Source of the DNA: Ostrinia nubilalis
Taxonomy: Eukaryota > Arthropoda > Insecta > Lepidoptera > Crambidae
DNA: 64,000 nucleotides
Assembly: GCF_963855985.1 (NCBI RefSeq)
Contig: NC_087107.1
Location: 9,114,001-9,178,000 of the forward strand
Direction: 5' to 3'
Made by a program: the position numbers and the translations under genes. Shown piece by piece: positions 11,525-23,386 of this stretch; position 1 is the first letter of the stretch; each line of letters starts with the position of its first letter. Below the pieces are notes generated by a model, which saw only the letters and a program-made list of their open reading frames with translations, was not told where the DNA came from and did no database searches.

Positions 11525-13351
11525 ATATTAGGCGGTTCCTAAACTAATTTTATTTTGTAAAACTACTGAATTTTGGCATGCCCTTTTCGGGTGTCAAGTA
11601 AAATAACGAGGACTAAAGTAATTTTTAATTCACATGGTCATTGTAATAATTTGAACTCAATCTTTATGCTAATTTAAAAACAGAAGACTTAAAATACCAA
11701 CTTGAATGTGGCAGCCCTAGAAGCAAGGTCACCACATTATATTTTACAAAAAATACCGAAATCGCTTCGACCGTAACCTTTGTCGCTCAGCGGTCGTGTC
11801 GTGTCTCGTATGGCCGGTGACTGTGCAGAAGACAGGGTTTTACATAGATATCATTATATTTATGTACAATTATTTTAATTGACATCCATGGAAGCGTATA
11901 CTTGTCTGTTCTATTTTTTGTCGCATGGTAAGTGCGGTATATTTGTGAACATCACTTCTTTGTTAAAGATTACTTTGATTAGATCACTCATGACCTTCAA
12001 TCGTGGATGTTATGATAACTGTCAGACTTTAGCAGCCATCAATGCGACTGTTGAAGTGTTGATAGGACCAAAGAATGACCAGCGATGACCCGATAGACCA
12101 ACGGCATAATATGTTCTCTGAATCACGGAATCGATTTTCGATCAATAAAATTATATTCGTAAGCATACAAGACGAATTTTCGACTTTCTGTTCCACCTAG
12201 GAAGTCAAGCCAGGAACAATTAAAGTTCAACTCTTGAGGCACTACAGGCGATAATAAATTAGTTAAGCTTGCTTTTTATAACTAAACGATGCAAAGACGC
12301 TAGCTGTTAGCTGCTAGTGGTAAATTATTTAAAAATAACTACTGGTTTGTCCAGATACCTTTGCTGATTTAAAACGAAGGGCACTGGAGTTATTAATTCA
12401 CTTTAACAAGGTGCAATCAACTAATCGGGTAGTCATGACTCGGTGACTGACAGTTCTCGACCAGGCAGGCTATTATGAGGATTAATATCCTAAAACAATT
12501 AACTTTAATTAAATGGCATGCTTAACTACGACTAATCGTTTATACCATGATATTTCACTTTAAAACTGAACTGGCTTAGGAAGGACTGGAATCTACAAAC
12601 TTTTGCTTGTCGTGCGACTCCTCTCCTCTGACCAGTAGGTAAGTAGCTGATAGTAGTCAGCTACTTACCTAAACCTGTCAAAAGGCCTAAAGCCTGAAAG
12701 GGCACAGAAACTGAAACAATCTGAAATAGAAGCCGTTGTTCCTATTGTCATATCTTGAACGGTTTTGGAAATAACGTACATCGAAAGTTTCCAAAAATAT
12801 CGATATGAATTCCCTCACTATCGATCAGCTGCAGCGGGGTTCATCGAACGCAAATCATAGACTTTGTATTTTTCAGAATGTCAATTAGCCGCATTTTTTG
12901 CCTACTTCCTTTATCGATGTGTTCAAAGCATGTTTGTTCGTTAAATAAACATTTTAAATAGGTACTCACTAACACTTTACATGTGTACGTACATTTGAAA
13001 AATTTTGTGAAAACTTCATCTATCGAAACCAGGCCACTTGATGGAAAAAAAATCGTAAGTAAATAACTTTTTCCGATAGCAACATCACAACTAATGATAG
13101 TTTTCAAACATTCTTAGACAACAGAAAAAAAATAAAAAAAATCCGTGAAATTCCAGGTAGGTTACGTTACCGTACCTTTAGTCGAATTCTGTTATTATTT
13201 AATCTTTGAAATTGCATTTCCGCCCATCTTTCCGCCCCTCTTTAGCTTACTCCTAGTACCTTTCCTGGTACCACCAGGAGTAAGATTGAATTGTGTTCCG
13301 TATAAAAATAAGCATTTAGTAACCCGTTTGTAAGTTCACCATAAGCACCAA
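11525..13351. other. Intronic stretch; one perfect hairpin, otherwise nothing
   Basis: No gene recognised. The only structure I see is the perfect 15-bp inverted repeat at 12636-12671. Confidence 0.35.
12636..12671. repeat. Perfect 15-bp stem, 6-base loop
   Basis: TAGGTAAGTAGCTGA is separated by TAGTAG from its exact reverse complement TCAGCTACTTACCTA. It may be the footprint of a very small element or a cruciform-prone site. No function can be assigned. Confidence 0.8.
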
Positions 13352-13353
13352 TA

Positions 13354-13666
13354 AGGCCTCATAATTACGGAGCCGCAGCGCATGATAAACACAAAAAATA
13401 TTGATGCGAGTCGGGTGAAGTGGTGTGCCAACCTCTCTTCCCGCGGTGAATCCTTCAGCGAGTATTGCCACGCATGCCGCAACAATAAACGCCGTGTGAG
13501 ACGCATCGAAGCCATCCGCAGGATTCGGCTGCAAATAACGTTCCATTTCAAGAATACGCGTCTTAAATCGCTTTTCCGTAAAAGCACTCATGCACACACA
13601 ATGCCAATGTTTGAACTCAGTTGGTCGCACAGCGTAAGATACCCGGCGTCTCCGTAAATGAGGCCT
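13354..13666. mobile_element. MITE with AGGCCTCAT termini and TA flanks
   Basis: The ends are AGGCCTCATAATTACGGAG and CTCCGTAAATGAGGCCT, with TA on both sides (13352-13353 and 13667-13668). The 313-bp interior has open frames on both strands, including minus 13630-13316 with MSAFTEKRFKTRILEMERYL. I do not recognise these. They may be remnants of the parent transposase. Confidence 0.65.
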
Positions 13667-13718
13667 TAGTTTTATTTCATTTTTTTATTTTAACAATTTG
13701 TTGAGTAGTCATTGGATA

Positions 13719-13801
13719 CAGAGGCGTTCACATCATATTTTACAAAATCCTTGCAAAATGGGTCTTATTTTAGCAGCAAAAGGTTGATGTGAACGCATCT
13801 G
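13719..13801. mobile_element. Short hairpin MITE (family B)
   Basis: CAGAGGCGTTCACATCA is paired with TGATGTGAACGCATCTG, and TA flanks both sides (13717-13718 and 13802-13803). The same left end recurs at 15834, where another insertion interrupts the element. Confidence 0.75.
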
Positions 13802-14632
13802 TACCATTATTATTATTTTGTAATAATTTGCCAATAATAATAACATTAATAGCGGCATTTAAAAAAATGCTGAGAATTTAAAACAATTCTAAAATAATAA
13901 TAATAATAACAACAACAAAAAACGTAGGTACATTTTGACAAACATTATTAGGTACATTTAGTAAGGCAAGTGCTCAAAGAAAGGCCAACGTGGAAGCAAA
14001 AGTACTAGGGAAACATCAGTGCTTGAGCTTAAGCATTTTGGGTTTTCAGTATCTTTTACGAAACCCTAATAGACAGTGATTGTAAACATTTTTACTTAGA
14101 ATTTTTTTTGGTGGCATGTTTTGAGTTTGCACATTTGCATAGTAACGGTTGGCACCTTTTAAACCCGCGCGTTCGCGGGGGCGAGTGGGGCGCCTTATTA
14201 CATTTTTCAAATATCCCAAAAATGAAATTTTAAGTTGGTATGAAGAACATGACGTCATACTGCAGCATCGTATCGTACAACTCCGTGTAAGTTTTTCCCT
14301 CCATTCGATAAAATTTGTCGTAACAGTAAATCAAAAAACATTAACTACTCACATCCATAATCATTATTTCAAAACACATAAATGCCTAGTCTACTAGTCA
14401 GGCATGATTCATGCATGATACAATATCGTAATACTAACTTACCATCAGGTGAGATCGCGGCCAATTGTTAAACTATTCATTTAAAAAATATGCTTTTATT
14501 TACTCATAAACCTTTCTTTAATAAATTTCAAAATCGTCTCGTACTTTTAAACTTAAAATCTTAAAAATCAATGAAAAATTAAAATAATACCCAAAGAAAA
14601 TGTTGGCAACCTCATTAGTGAGTGGGCTAGGG

Positions 14633-14700
14633 AGCACCACCCCCCGCCCTGGAGCCCACCACCCCCCGCCCTGGCGCCCACTCTAACGGCTAACTCGTGC
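14633..14700 (-). repeat. C-rich short tandem repeat (G-quadruplex-capable on minus strand)
   Basis: CACCACCCCCCGCCCTGG occurs twice about 27 bp apart. On the minus strand this gives several runs of 3-6 G separated by short loops. Confidence 0.5.
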
Positions 14701-15604
14701 GCAGCGCTGCGCGCCTGGTACACAATGGGCCGAAATATGCATTGCGTACTAATTCCGGACCAACAATATTTTTTTATACACAAATAATTTTAAACATTAT
14801 GCCTTTTGTATGTTAAACTTTTGGTGGTACAAATACTCTTAAGATTGTGTATGTAATTCTAATTCAGCAAACTCTTACTGTAAACGTAAACTTATTACAA
14901 AGGTAATGCTAGAACATAATCACGGGATGCCATTACTTTAATATGCTTAAACTAAACAAGGCGGCTGAATAAAGGTATGGGAGAAATACTAAGTAGGTGC
15001 GCGTTATTGACACTGCACTGATATCAGAACGTGTAAACATTGAGGCTCAGTCAAAGAGAAGGTGACCTTTGTTCCTTAACTCGCCGAGCCTATTATTTAC
15101 TTTGCGTGTTTGAACACATTCACTCAATGTTTTGTTAAATTTAAGTTTAGCCACTACCTACTTAATGGCATGTATTTAATCGTTTTGTAATTATCTCTTT
15201 GTCAAACAAAATAAATCAAAAATAGCAAAAAAAAACTGACCTTTACACGAAAAACGCAATCTATGTAATTCAAACTTGGCATCAGCTTTCGTCTAAGCAC
15301 AACTATTTGAATTGCATACTCATCTGTTTTCGGAATGCATATTTGGCTAGCTGATTCTGGTTTTACATTAATTGTAGAACAGTCATGTTTCTGATGTTGC
15401 AGTAAGTTTAAGAGGAAAGTTTATTATTAACAGAGATGCAATTAATGTTCCCGTGTAAACACGTTTAGGATTATTATCTAGTACAATACTGTCTAACAAG
15501 TCTGCAATGCAATGTCTTTTCATGATTGTAATTTGTAGTGTTTTTCTTAAATGAATAAATTAAGGTACTATTTGGAACCGAGCTGCCGACTGTAACTGCT
15601 GACA

Positions 15605-15672
15605 GCACGTGCAGCGTCCCGTTGTTGTCTACGTCACTCACCATCAAGTGACAATGGGACGCTGCATGTTTT
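15605..15672. repeat. Imperfect hairpin around GCAGCGTCCC
   Basis: GTGCAGCGTCCCGTTGT at the left pairs with ACAATGGGACGCTGCATG at the right around a short loop. It is probably a minimal MITE. It lies just upstream of a tRNA-like SINE head. Confidence 0.55.
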
Positions 15673-15717
15673 ATCATATTATTATTAAGGAGGTTAAAGA
15701 TTAGTTCGGTCCATTGG

Positions 15718-15790
15718 GGCTTCGGTAGCTCAAAGGTTAGCCACCGGGATTGCGGAAAACGCGGGTTCGATTCCCACACGAGATCATCAA
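15718..15790 (+). repeat. tRNA-derived SINE head (box A and box B)
   Basis: TAGCTCAAAGG at 15726-15736 fits box A, and GGTTCGATTCC at 15764-15774 is an exact box B. No acceptor stem pairing of a functional tRNA is seen, so this is a SINE promoter region or degraded tRNA-like sequence. The antisense reading MWESNPRFP is a typical artefact of such heads. Confidence 0.55.
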
Positions 15791-15833
15791 GGTTCGGAAT
15801 TCGAATAGTGTTCTATCTTTAGATATTATTAGG

Positions 15834-16159
15834 TACAGAGGCGTTCACATCAAGTTTTACAAATGATTAAGGCTGATTTACACGTAATAAGTAGGTAACT
15901 AAATTTGAATTTGCATGTCGTTTAATGCAATTTAATCACTTAAAATTAAGTCTTAAAGGATGATTTTCACGTATTATGTAGTTAAGTAGATAACTAAATT
16001 TTACCTTCATTTTTCGGGTAAGTTGGTGGATGGGGCTTATCACTTGACACCTTTTGATAAGCAGTTTCATACTAATTATGAGACATTTGGACATAGACTT
16101 AAAATTAAGTTAAAATTTAGTTACATACTTAACTACTTAATACGTGTAAATCAGTCTTA
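15834..16159. mobile_element. MITE inside a broken family-B MITE
   Basis: A family-B left end (TACAGAGGCGTTCACATCA) starts at 15834 and stops at about 15867. From 15868 to 16159 runs another palindromic element with ends TAAGGCTGATTTACACGTA and TACGTGTAAATCAGTCTTA. Its interior repeats the same words in inverted order (AAGTAGGTAACTAAATTT and AAATTTAGTTACATACTT). I do not find the family-B right end after it. Confidence 0.6.
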
Positions 16160-16578
16160 GGCTGCTTTTGTAAAAGTGAAAATTATTAAGGGACGCTTTA
16201 GAATGTTGATATGAAAATAAATCTGAGAATTCATTAACATTTCTTCTATTTTAAAATGAGACGTAACTTGGTAGACAAAGTAGGTACATAAACGACATTG
16301 CGACATTCCTTTACCTGCGAAATAAAAATTAGCGTACTAAAATCATTGTTAAAATGTTGTTGAAATGTTGCATTGTCATAATAAGAAGTTGCAAAAATTT
16401 GGCATGTGGCACGATCCCGTTCGCACCACTTTGCAGTGTGCAGAAGCGCCGAAAGATCGCGACACCGGCCGTCGGCTCTTCTTTGATTTAGTCGTTCATA
16501 TGCTTCGTGCGTGATCGGTGTGTTTTCCTATCGTTTAACTACTTTCGAAAGCTTTGTGTTTTGTGTTGTTTTGCTACA

Positions 16579-17055
16579 ATGGCAATGTTTTCTAATTCCG
16601 AATATTATGAGATGATGTTGTGTGTGGCTCGAGCTGATGGAAATTTAACTCAAGCCCGTGAACTTTATCGGGAACAGTTTATCGAAGGTAGACCGGCGGC
16701 TGACCAGCGACGGCTTCCGTCGTATCAGTGTTTCCATGATATGGTGACACGTCTCCATTCTACGGGCTCTTTTCATCGATCGGGTTCTAGTGGACGCCCA
16801 AATACAAACGAAATGCGTGCAGAAGAGGTTCTGCAACTCTTTGAAGACGAACCGACGACCAGTACAAGGCGCGCCGGGGCGCGACTTGGAATGAACCATG
16901 TTTCAGTTTGGCGAACACTGAAAGAAGATGGTCAACATCCGTACCACTACCGCCGCACACAGGAATTGATTCCTACTGACTTTGCGCCGCGAATAACAAG
17001 ACGGGCAAGAATATGCGTGCAGCAAGGAGGACGTCATTTTGAGCCACTTTTGTAG
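16579..17055 (+). CDS. DUF4817-type transposase lacking the catalytic core
   Basis: 158 residues from the ATG at 16579. The N-terminal part (MAMFSNSEYYEMMLCVARAD, then QARELYREQF and FHDMVTRLHSTGSF) matches the DUF4817 helix-turn-helix found at the start of many arthropod DDE transposases. A second helix-turn-helix-like region follows (STRRAGARLGMNHVSVWRTL). In full-length relatives a DDE domain of about 200 residues follows the DFAPR region. Here the frame passes from TDFAPRI straight to TRRARICVQQGGRHFEPLL, which resembles the usual C-terminal tail (RRxRxCIxxxGGHFExLL). It is an in-frame internal deletion that keeps DNA-binding and tail sequence. It could be an inert non-autonomous copy or a protein that binds transposon ends without cutting. 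Confidence 0.7.
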   Translation: MAMFSNSEYYEMMLCVARADGNLTQARELYREQFIEGRPAADQRRLPSYQCFHDMVTRLHSTGSFHRSGSSGRPNTNEMRAEEVLQLFEDEPTTSTRRAGARLGMNHVSVWRTLKEDGQHPYHYRRTQELIPTDFAPRITRRARICVQQGGRHFEPLL

Positions 17056-20000
17056 GTATGTACCTAACCATAATTTTGAATGCTTGTTGTTTTGTTAACG
17101 ACGTGCGTGTATTTTTTTCTCCGTAGGTATTAAATAATAATAATACCTAGTAAATACTAGGCGCACAGAATGTTTTAATGAGGCGTGGCCGGGGGCGTGA
17201 ACATAGAAAGTTGCTCCTGGTCACTCCTGGTAGGACAATGAACCCAAATTAGTGATGGGAATTTTTATAATCGATATTTTTATTTTACATAAATTTACCC
17301 GAAATTTGAATATGTCGCTATGACTGTAAGAAATTAACAAGGGACTCTTTATAGACGTCTATTAAATACCCTTCAGTTATTAGGGGTTTTTTTGAAACAC
17401 CCTAGGCTAGTAGTAATAGACAGGTGATACCTAAAAGTTTGAAAATAGGTAGGCAGAAGAATAGGTAATCAAACAGATTTGAAATGAATTCTATAAAATG
17501 CAAGAATAGAAAACTTTTGGACCACAATGTTGAATTACATGTAACTTGAATTCTTTATTACTTACTAAACTTACGGGCTAGTGTAAATATCATGCATCCT
17601 AATAATTTCGTTACTAAGTGTTTATAGCTTAGAACTTTGAACTCTGTTTCCAAATAAGGATATTCGTTCCCATAATTCAAGTTCTATGTATGTATGTTAC
17701 CAAATAAGGATATTTGTTCCCATAATTCAATTTATGACGAACCAAAGTTCCATGAACCACCAACGATAACTATAGCGGTTGTTAAGTATTATGAACAGAG
17801 ATGACACAATGTTTGTAATTACTAAAACATCGCCAGAATTAGCGGCTGCCTTCATAGCCGCATGCGAGTTATGCAACGACCACATGTTAATAGTACTAAT
17901 CTAATTTTTTCTGTTACACGACATGAATGGGTCATACTCATATCAAAGGGTTTGCAAATTATTACTGTGATTCTTTGATTTGGACTGTAACATTGCAGTT
18001 TGTATTTCGAATAAATCTTCGGAATATACGTCAGCTTGATCATACGAGTAGAGTCTAATGCAATCTAGTGTATTTTGCGAAACTAAGCTCAAGAAAGCTA
18101 AGACAACATAAGGACGAAGTGTTATATTAAAAACATGCTATGTATTTATGTATATGTATAGGATTCTCAGTAAAAAATAAAGGGGCACGTAAAAATTACA
18201 ATTCACAAAGACTTCCTATTCCTAGTATCATTGTAGAGTCGGCCATTTTCAAACGTCCTTGTCTAAGCCAATAAGTATAAAAGCTGCAGGACAATAATGA
18301 TTATTGTATCCACTCTATTCAATTTCAAGCATTAGATGGCTACTCAGGCTTGTAATGTCCACAGACAGACAGCGAGTTAGTGTGCGTTGTGTTTACTTGT
18401 GCGCAAGCGCTGAGTACACAGCACATAAACAAATGGAACTTGACACTTGGGGTAGTCACAGACAAAAGTGAACAACTTTTTGAATACAGTTTCAAATCTT
18501 CTTCAAACTGGTTACTTTTGAACTTAAACTATCTTTACTTATGAGCTAAATTTCAGCAACTATGTATGTCATTTGCAAATTTATTTACTGCCAAATCTTT
18601 AGTAGATGTAGAGGCATTGCTACTTATAGATTCCTCTCTCACTTTCTTCTGCATTTTCATTGCAAGATATCTTCATTCAGATTGTGAAAAGAGAGACAAG
18701 TCGTCATAGTTTCTTAAATTTCCGCAATACTTAGCCTTTAACTCTACCGGGAAATAGATGAGCACAGACGCAAGTATTAACCTCAATTTTGAAGCAAGCC
18801 TAAGCTCAATTAAGTTTTAGTTTCCGCCTCTGTACGCGAATGTACTCGCCTGTTTAGAATGGAGATGAGTCATGCGTACGCGTCGCTTTGCGAGCGCATA
18901 GTAGTTTATTTTGGTCGCAAACGGGACGCGTTAGCAACTGCGATGCGATGCGACTAGACGCACAGCGATTTATTTCATCTTATTCGGATCTGCTTATTAA
19001 AGCATTCATGATAAATGAAAGGCAAAGGTACCGCCTGATGTAGCAAACATTCGCTATAGAAAATACTAGTGGCGGTTCAGGCAGGAGCAAAGCAAAACTA
19101 ACAAGACTGTGCATTCTTTAATGACAAGAGAGAAGTCTGACTAAGTAATCTTGTGGTATTTTATTAGGCTAGCTGAGGACGGGTTGAGAGAGTAAATAAT
19201 GAATACATAGATTTAGTAGAAGAGCCACAGAATACAATGTAGAGCTAACATTAAAGCACTTTTAAACGATCCTGCGTTGCGAGTAATGTAAACGGTTAAG
19301 TTTAAAGATAGATGACCTAATATCTAGTCAAGCCCTGTGCACGCATGCCCTATGTACAGAAGATAGCACATAAGACTATACATTTTTGTTGCAAATTCGT
19401 CCTTATTACCACTACATAAGAAACTTCAGTGTTTAGCTTAATATGCAATAATCGGGCGATCCAAAATTACGCACAGACATTCCTCGGTGCGCGCGCGTAA
19501 TTCCGCGCCGGCACTTGATCTGTGTTAGTGTTATGCCGCGAATCGCTTCAGGCAATGCTGGTTTTATTCGGCAAAATGTTAACTATAGTTTGTGGCAGTA
19601 AAATGAAGTAAGTTTCTTATTACAACAATGAAAATCTTCCATAATTGTAAATCGTTACAGAGAAGAGAGATTTGTTAGAGCCCTTTTAATACGGTGACAG
19701 TAAAGACAGTTTTATTTATTTGCAAGACTATTATCAGTAGATCTCATAATATTCTAAAGAAAGCTAAAACGTAGTACAGGTAATTATCTACAATAATTAC
19801 TAGGCCCGTAATTTCCTAGACACACCAATACGTGAGTGGCAACCACGGACATAGTAAGGAAACAAACAATAAATCAAAATAATAAGTAGATTAAACATTA
19901 TTGTTTTTTGATAAGCATAAGCCATAGACAAAGGGTAGCTTTGCGCCTACTCTGTTAACTGGTACGCTTAAAAAATCACGTATAGATAAAATAATCGATA

Positions 20001-21630
20001 GGCCCATTATCGATTGATCCAGTAATAATCATATCGATTTACTGCCTGATTATATTTAATGCACGAAAGACCTAAAAATAAAACAGGACTATGACGAAGG
20101 AGATCTTTACAATTCTTGCTACTTTATAACTTAACACAGAATTAAAACAATGCGTCGTTTAAAAAGTAACTTGTTTTAGGTACAGGCGGTCTTATCGCTA
20201 TAATAATATCCCAAATAATTAGTTTATAAGTTGTAAACTCTGATTATGGCTATAGAAATCGTAACGGTGGGAAAGAAACGGATTTTTTCGAGATGCTACT
20301 CTTAACGCTACAAAATTTTAATAAGAATGGGAATATTCCTTCAACTGTATTTTTTGTTTTCTACCCTGATTGTAAACACAATTTTGCATTTAAGGCATTC
20401 ATTATCTACACTTAAGGGCTTGTCTATTAGAGAGTGTTGGCGATGGTAGGTGCGAATCGGAGAAAAACGAAGGTTTGTATGAAATCGCGTTTATTCTTAG
20501 GTTTACAACTGTGGCGGCGTGCGGTGCCGCTCGTGGATCGGTTTGAACTGACGGTTCATTCTCAACTGTCGCTTATGACAGGCAGAAATAGGGCCACAAA
20601 ATACCCTCCAATATTTAATAAAAACAAACTTATAACTACCGCAGTTTTACATACATTTGCGTGATATGGATTTAAGCAATGAATACACTGAGAAACAATA
20701 CAAATTAACATTTAAAAATAATATTATGAACGCGTCGCTAACAGAGAGGAATGTAGATCTCCCATAACTTTTATCGCTAACTGGTATGAAGCTTCGAGAC
20801 TAGAAAAACTTAGTAGACTAGTGTTCTCGTAATTGCTTTCGATAGAAATCGGTCTCTATGTCCGAATAAAAAAAACGAATCAAACGCTGCTGCGCAAAGA
20901 CTAATACAGTATGTGCCACAAATGGGGCATAGGGTGGCGACACATAACGAATAGTTAGGAATTTCTCCGACCCTAAATGAAATGGCAAAAGGCACAGCAG
21001 AAGAAGAATCTTGTCATAAGAAACATGCATGATTAAATAGATTTTAATACTATTGAAATTTTGTTTCTGGGAATAATGACTGTGCGATTTGTGATGTTAA
21101 AACATTGTGATATCAGAAAGAGGTTCGACTGGTAGTCAGTTTCTATCGTTGTTGATATAGAAATATTACATCAATCATAGTTATTTTATCTCATAACAGT
21201 TAAAAAAGAGATGCCGCCGGTGGCTGTATGTTAGATTTCAGATAATGGGGAGCACAAAATACTTCGTTAAAAAACGTATGTTGTATTTTAATGACAAATT
21301 CGAATTGTATAAAGCAAAGCAGTTCTGTAAGAATCTAGGTAAATATTTCTTGAGGTACCAAATTAAAAGATAAATCGTGCTGTTGTAACTTGTTTCAGTG
21401 GGTAGAGCGACTAGTGGAGAAGGCACATTATTTTAAATTATGGTTCATAATACAAACGGCACAAACCATAACTTGGATCTCTTACGCTCAAAAGTAATCT
21501 TGTGTCATTTATTTATTTTGTAAAAAAAAATCTGGGAATCTATCAGACTTGTGGCCACAGCAGTAATACGACAGCCGAGCTGCGCGGGCGCCGGATTCGG
21601 AGTGCGTGTTGCTGCTCGCATACTAATGTT
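17056..21630. other. Intronic stretch with little recognisable
   Basis: A local direct repeat is present at 17651-17733 (CCAAATAAGGATATTYGTTC twice). A TATA-like TATAAAAG sits at 18276-18283 with a CCAAT word 9 bp upstream, but no gene follows. Other ORFs look like chance. Confidence 0.35.
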
Positions 21631-21634
21631 GCCA

Positions 21635-22758
21635 GCAGTTTTCAACCGACTTCAAAAAAGGAGGAGGTTCTCAATTCGACCCGTATGTTTTTAGGGTTCC
21701 GTACCTCATAAGGAAAAAACGGAACCCTTATAGGATCACTTTGTTGTCCGTCCGTCCGTCTGTCAAGACCCTTTATCTCAAGAACGCGTGAACGTATCAA
21801 GCTGAAATTCACATGAAATACTCAGGTCTATTGTCCCTTTAAGCTGTGAAAATATCAAACTTCTAAGCCAAGCCAATCAAAAGATACAGCCGATTATGTC
21901 GATATTTTCAACAAATTTTCGACACTCGCAAAGGAATCAAAACCTACAGGATACTTCCCGTAAACTCAGAATCTTGAAATTTGGCATAAAGCATTGTCAT
22001 ATAATGCAAATATAGGAAAAATTGCGAAAATTACATTTTTTTAGTTATATAATATAATAAAAATATTTTAATAAAATGAAACTTACTACCTTATTTCTCA
22101 CGAACGAATAAAGGTATCAAATTGAAATTTATACCAAATACCTAGATCTATTGTCCCTTTAAGAAGTAAAAAAATCAAACTTCTAAGTTAACGCGATCAA
22201 AAGATACAGCAGTTTATACCGACACCTTAGACGAATTTCCGTCACACGCTAGGGAATCAAAACCTACAAGGTACTTCCTGTGAACTCAGAATCTTGAAAT
22301 TCGGCACGAAGCAACGTTATATAGTACAGATAAAGGAAAAATTGCGAAAATGATAAATTTGAAGTTATATAAAATTTAAAATATTATTTTTGCTTACATG
22401 ACATAAAATATTTTTTTAATAATTATAAACTTACTACCTACCCTTTTTCACATGAACGCGTAGAGATATTAAAGTTGAAATTCATATCAAACACTTCTTA
22501 AATCTAATTGCCTCTAAACTGTGAGAAATTCTAAATCAACGCAAAAATTCAAAACGCTGAGGTAGGTACCTACCTATAATGCAAATATAGGAAAAATAAA
22601 TAAATAAAAAATAATCATACCGCATATTTTGAAATTCGCCACTACTCGCAACGGAATCAAGTAAGTAATTTGATTTAATACGTCATAAATTGTAAACCGC
22701 TACGTTTGTACGGCGGAACCCTCGGTGTGCGAGCCCGACTCGCACTTGGCCGGTTTTT
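21635..22758 (+). repeat. 1.1-kb dispersed repeat with three degenerate internal units
   Basis: It starts CAACCGACTTCAAAAAAGGA and AGGGTTCCGTACCTCA and ends GAGCCCGACTCGCACTTGGC followed by CGGTTTTTTTT. Both ends recall a repeat widespread in Lepidoptera. Internally, units at about 21780, 22100 and 22450 share the order GAACG, TCAAA/GTTGAAATT, ATTGTCCCTTTAA, CAAACTTCTAAG, AATCAAAACCTACA and AACTCAGAATCTTGAAAT. The third unit is partial. No coding capacity is seen and the class is unknown. Confidence 0.6.
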
Positions 22759-22904
22759 TTTTATGTAACTATACGTTCCGTCGCCGACTCCCTGGCAGAC
22801 TTTGAACTGTTTTTAGAGCTTTATGAAGCTTTAGTTAAGTTTTTAATATCTCTACATTAATGCGGGCAACATGATTATTGTGTCGTTCTTACTCTTTGTG
22901 GGCT

Positions 22905-23065
22905 GTAAGACATAGCGTGGGCAGGCCTCCTACTAGGTGGACCGACGATCTGGTAAAGGTCGCGGGAAGAACCTGTATGCGGGCATCGCAGGACTGTTCA
23001 TTGTGGAAAACCTTGGGGGAGGCCTTTGTCCAGCAGTGGACGTCTTTTGGCTGAAACGAACGAAC
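22905..23065 (+). pseudogene. 3' end of RTE-like LINE reverse transcriptase ORF
   Basis: The + strand reads GRPPTR-like sequence, then WTDDLVKVAGRTCMRASQDC and LGEAFVQQWTSFG before a stop. This is the familiar C-terminal end of lepidopteran endonuclease-reverse transcriptase LINE proteins. The minus-oriented tails at 7132, 23207 and 38523 are reverse complements of related 3' sequence. It is 5'-truncated and non-functional. Confidence 0.65.
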
Positions 23066-23206
23066 TTTTTGTACCTAATCTATCTTACAAACATTTAAGA
23101 ATTCAATAACCGATGATTTTGTTTTAGATTCATGCTCGTGTTAAAATAAGTCTTACCTATTTCATTCGTTCTTATCATGTCATGATTGCCTTGAAATTGG
23201 AAATCT

Positions 23207-23374
23207 CATCATCATCATCATCAACAGCCCTTTACAGTCCACTGCTGGACTATGAGCCTCCTCCACTATAGTAGAGGGTTTTGCCATAATCCCCACGCTT
23301 GGCAGGCGGGTTGGAGATCGCAGTTTAAAAGATTTATGTTTGTCAGAGAGCGCTGCTGCCCGTTCTCTATTTAT
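23207..23374 (-). mobile_element. 5'-truncated LINE tail with 12-bp TSD
   Basis: Begins CATCATCATCATCATCAACA and contains CAGTCCACTGCTGGACTATG and CCCCACGCTTGGCAGGCGGG. The 12-bp duplication AATTGGAAATCT is exact at 23195-23206 and 23375-23386. Confidence 0.8.
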
Positions 23375-23386
23375 AATTGGAAATCT

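Noticed and set aside
15474..15779. Minus ORF starting MWESNPRFPQSRW
   Set aside because: It is the antisense reading of a tRNA-like box B region, a common artefact.
15718..15790. Functional tRNA gene
   Set aside because: Boxes A and B are present, but the ends do not pair as an acceptor stem. Better explained as a SINE head.
18270..18360. Promoter with CCAAT and TATAAAAG
   Set aside because: No coding exon or transcript feature follows on the + strand. A chance match is likely in AT-rich DNA.
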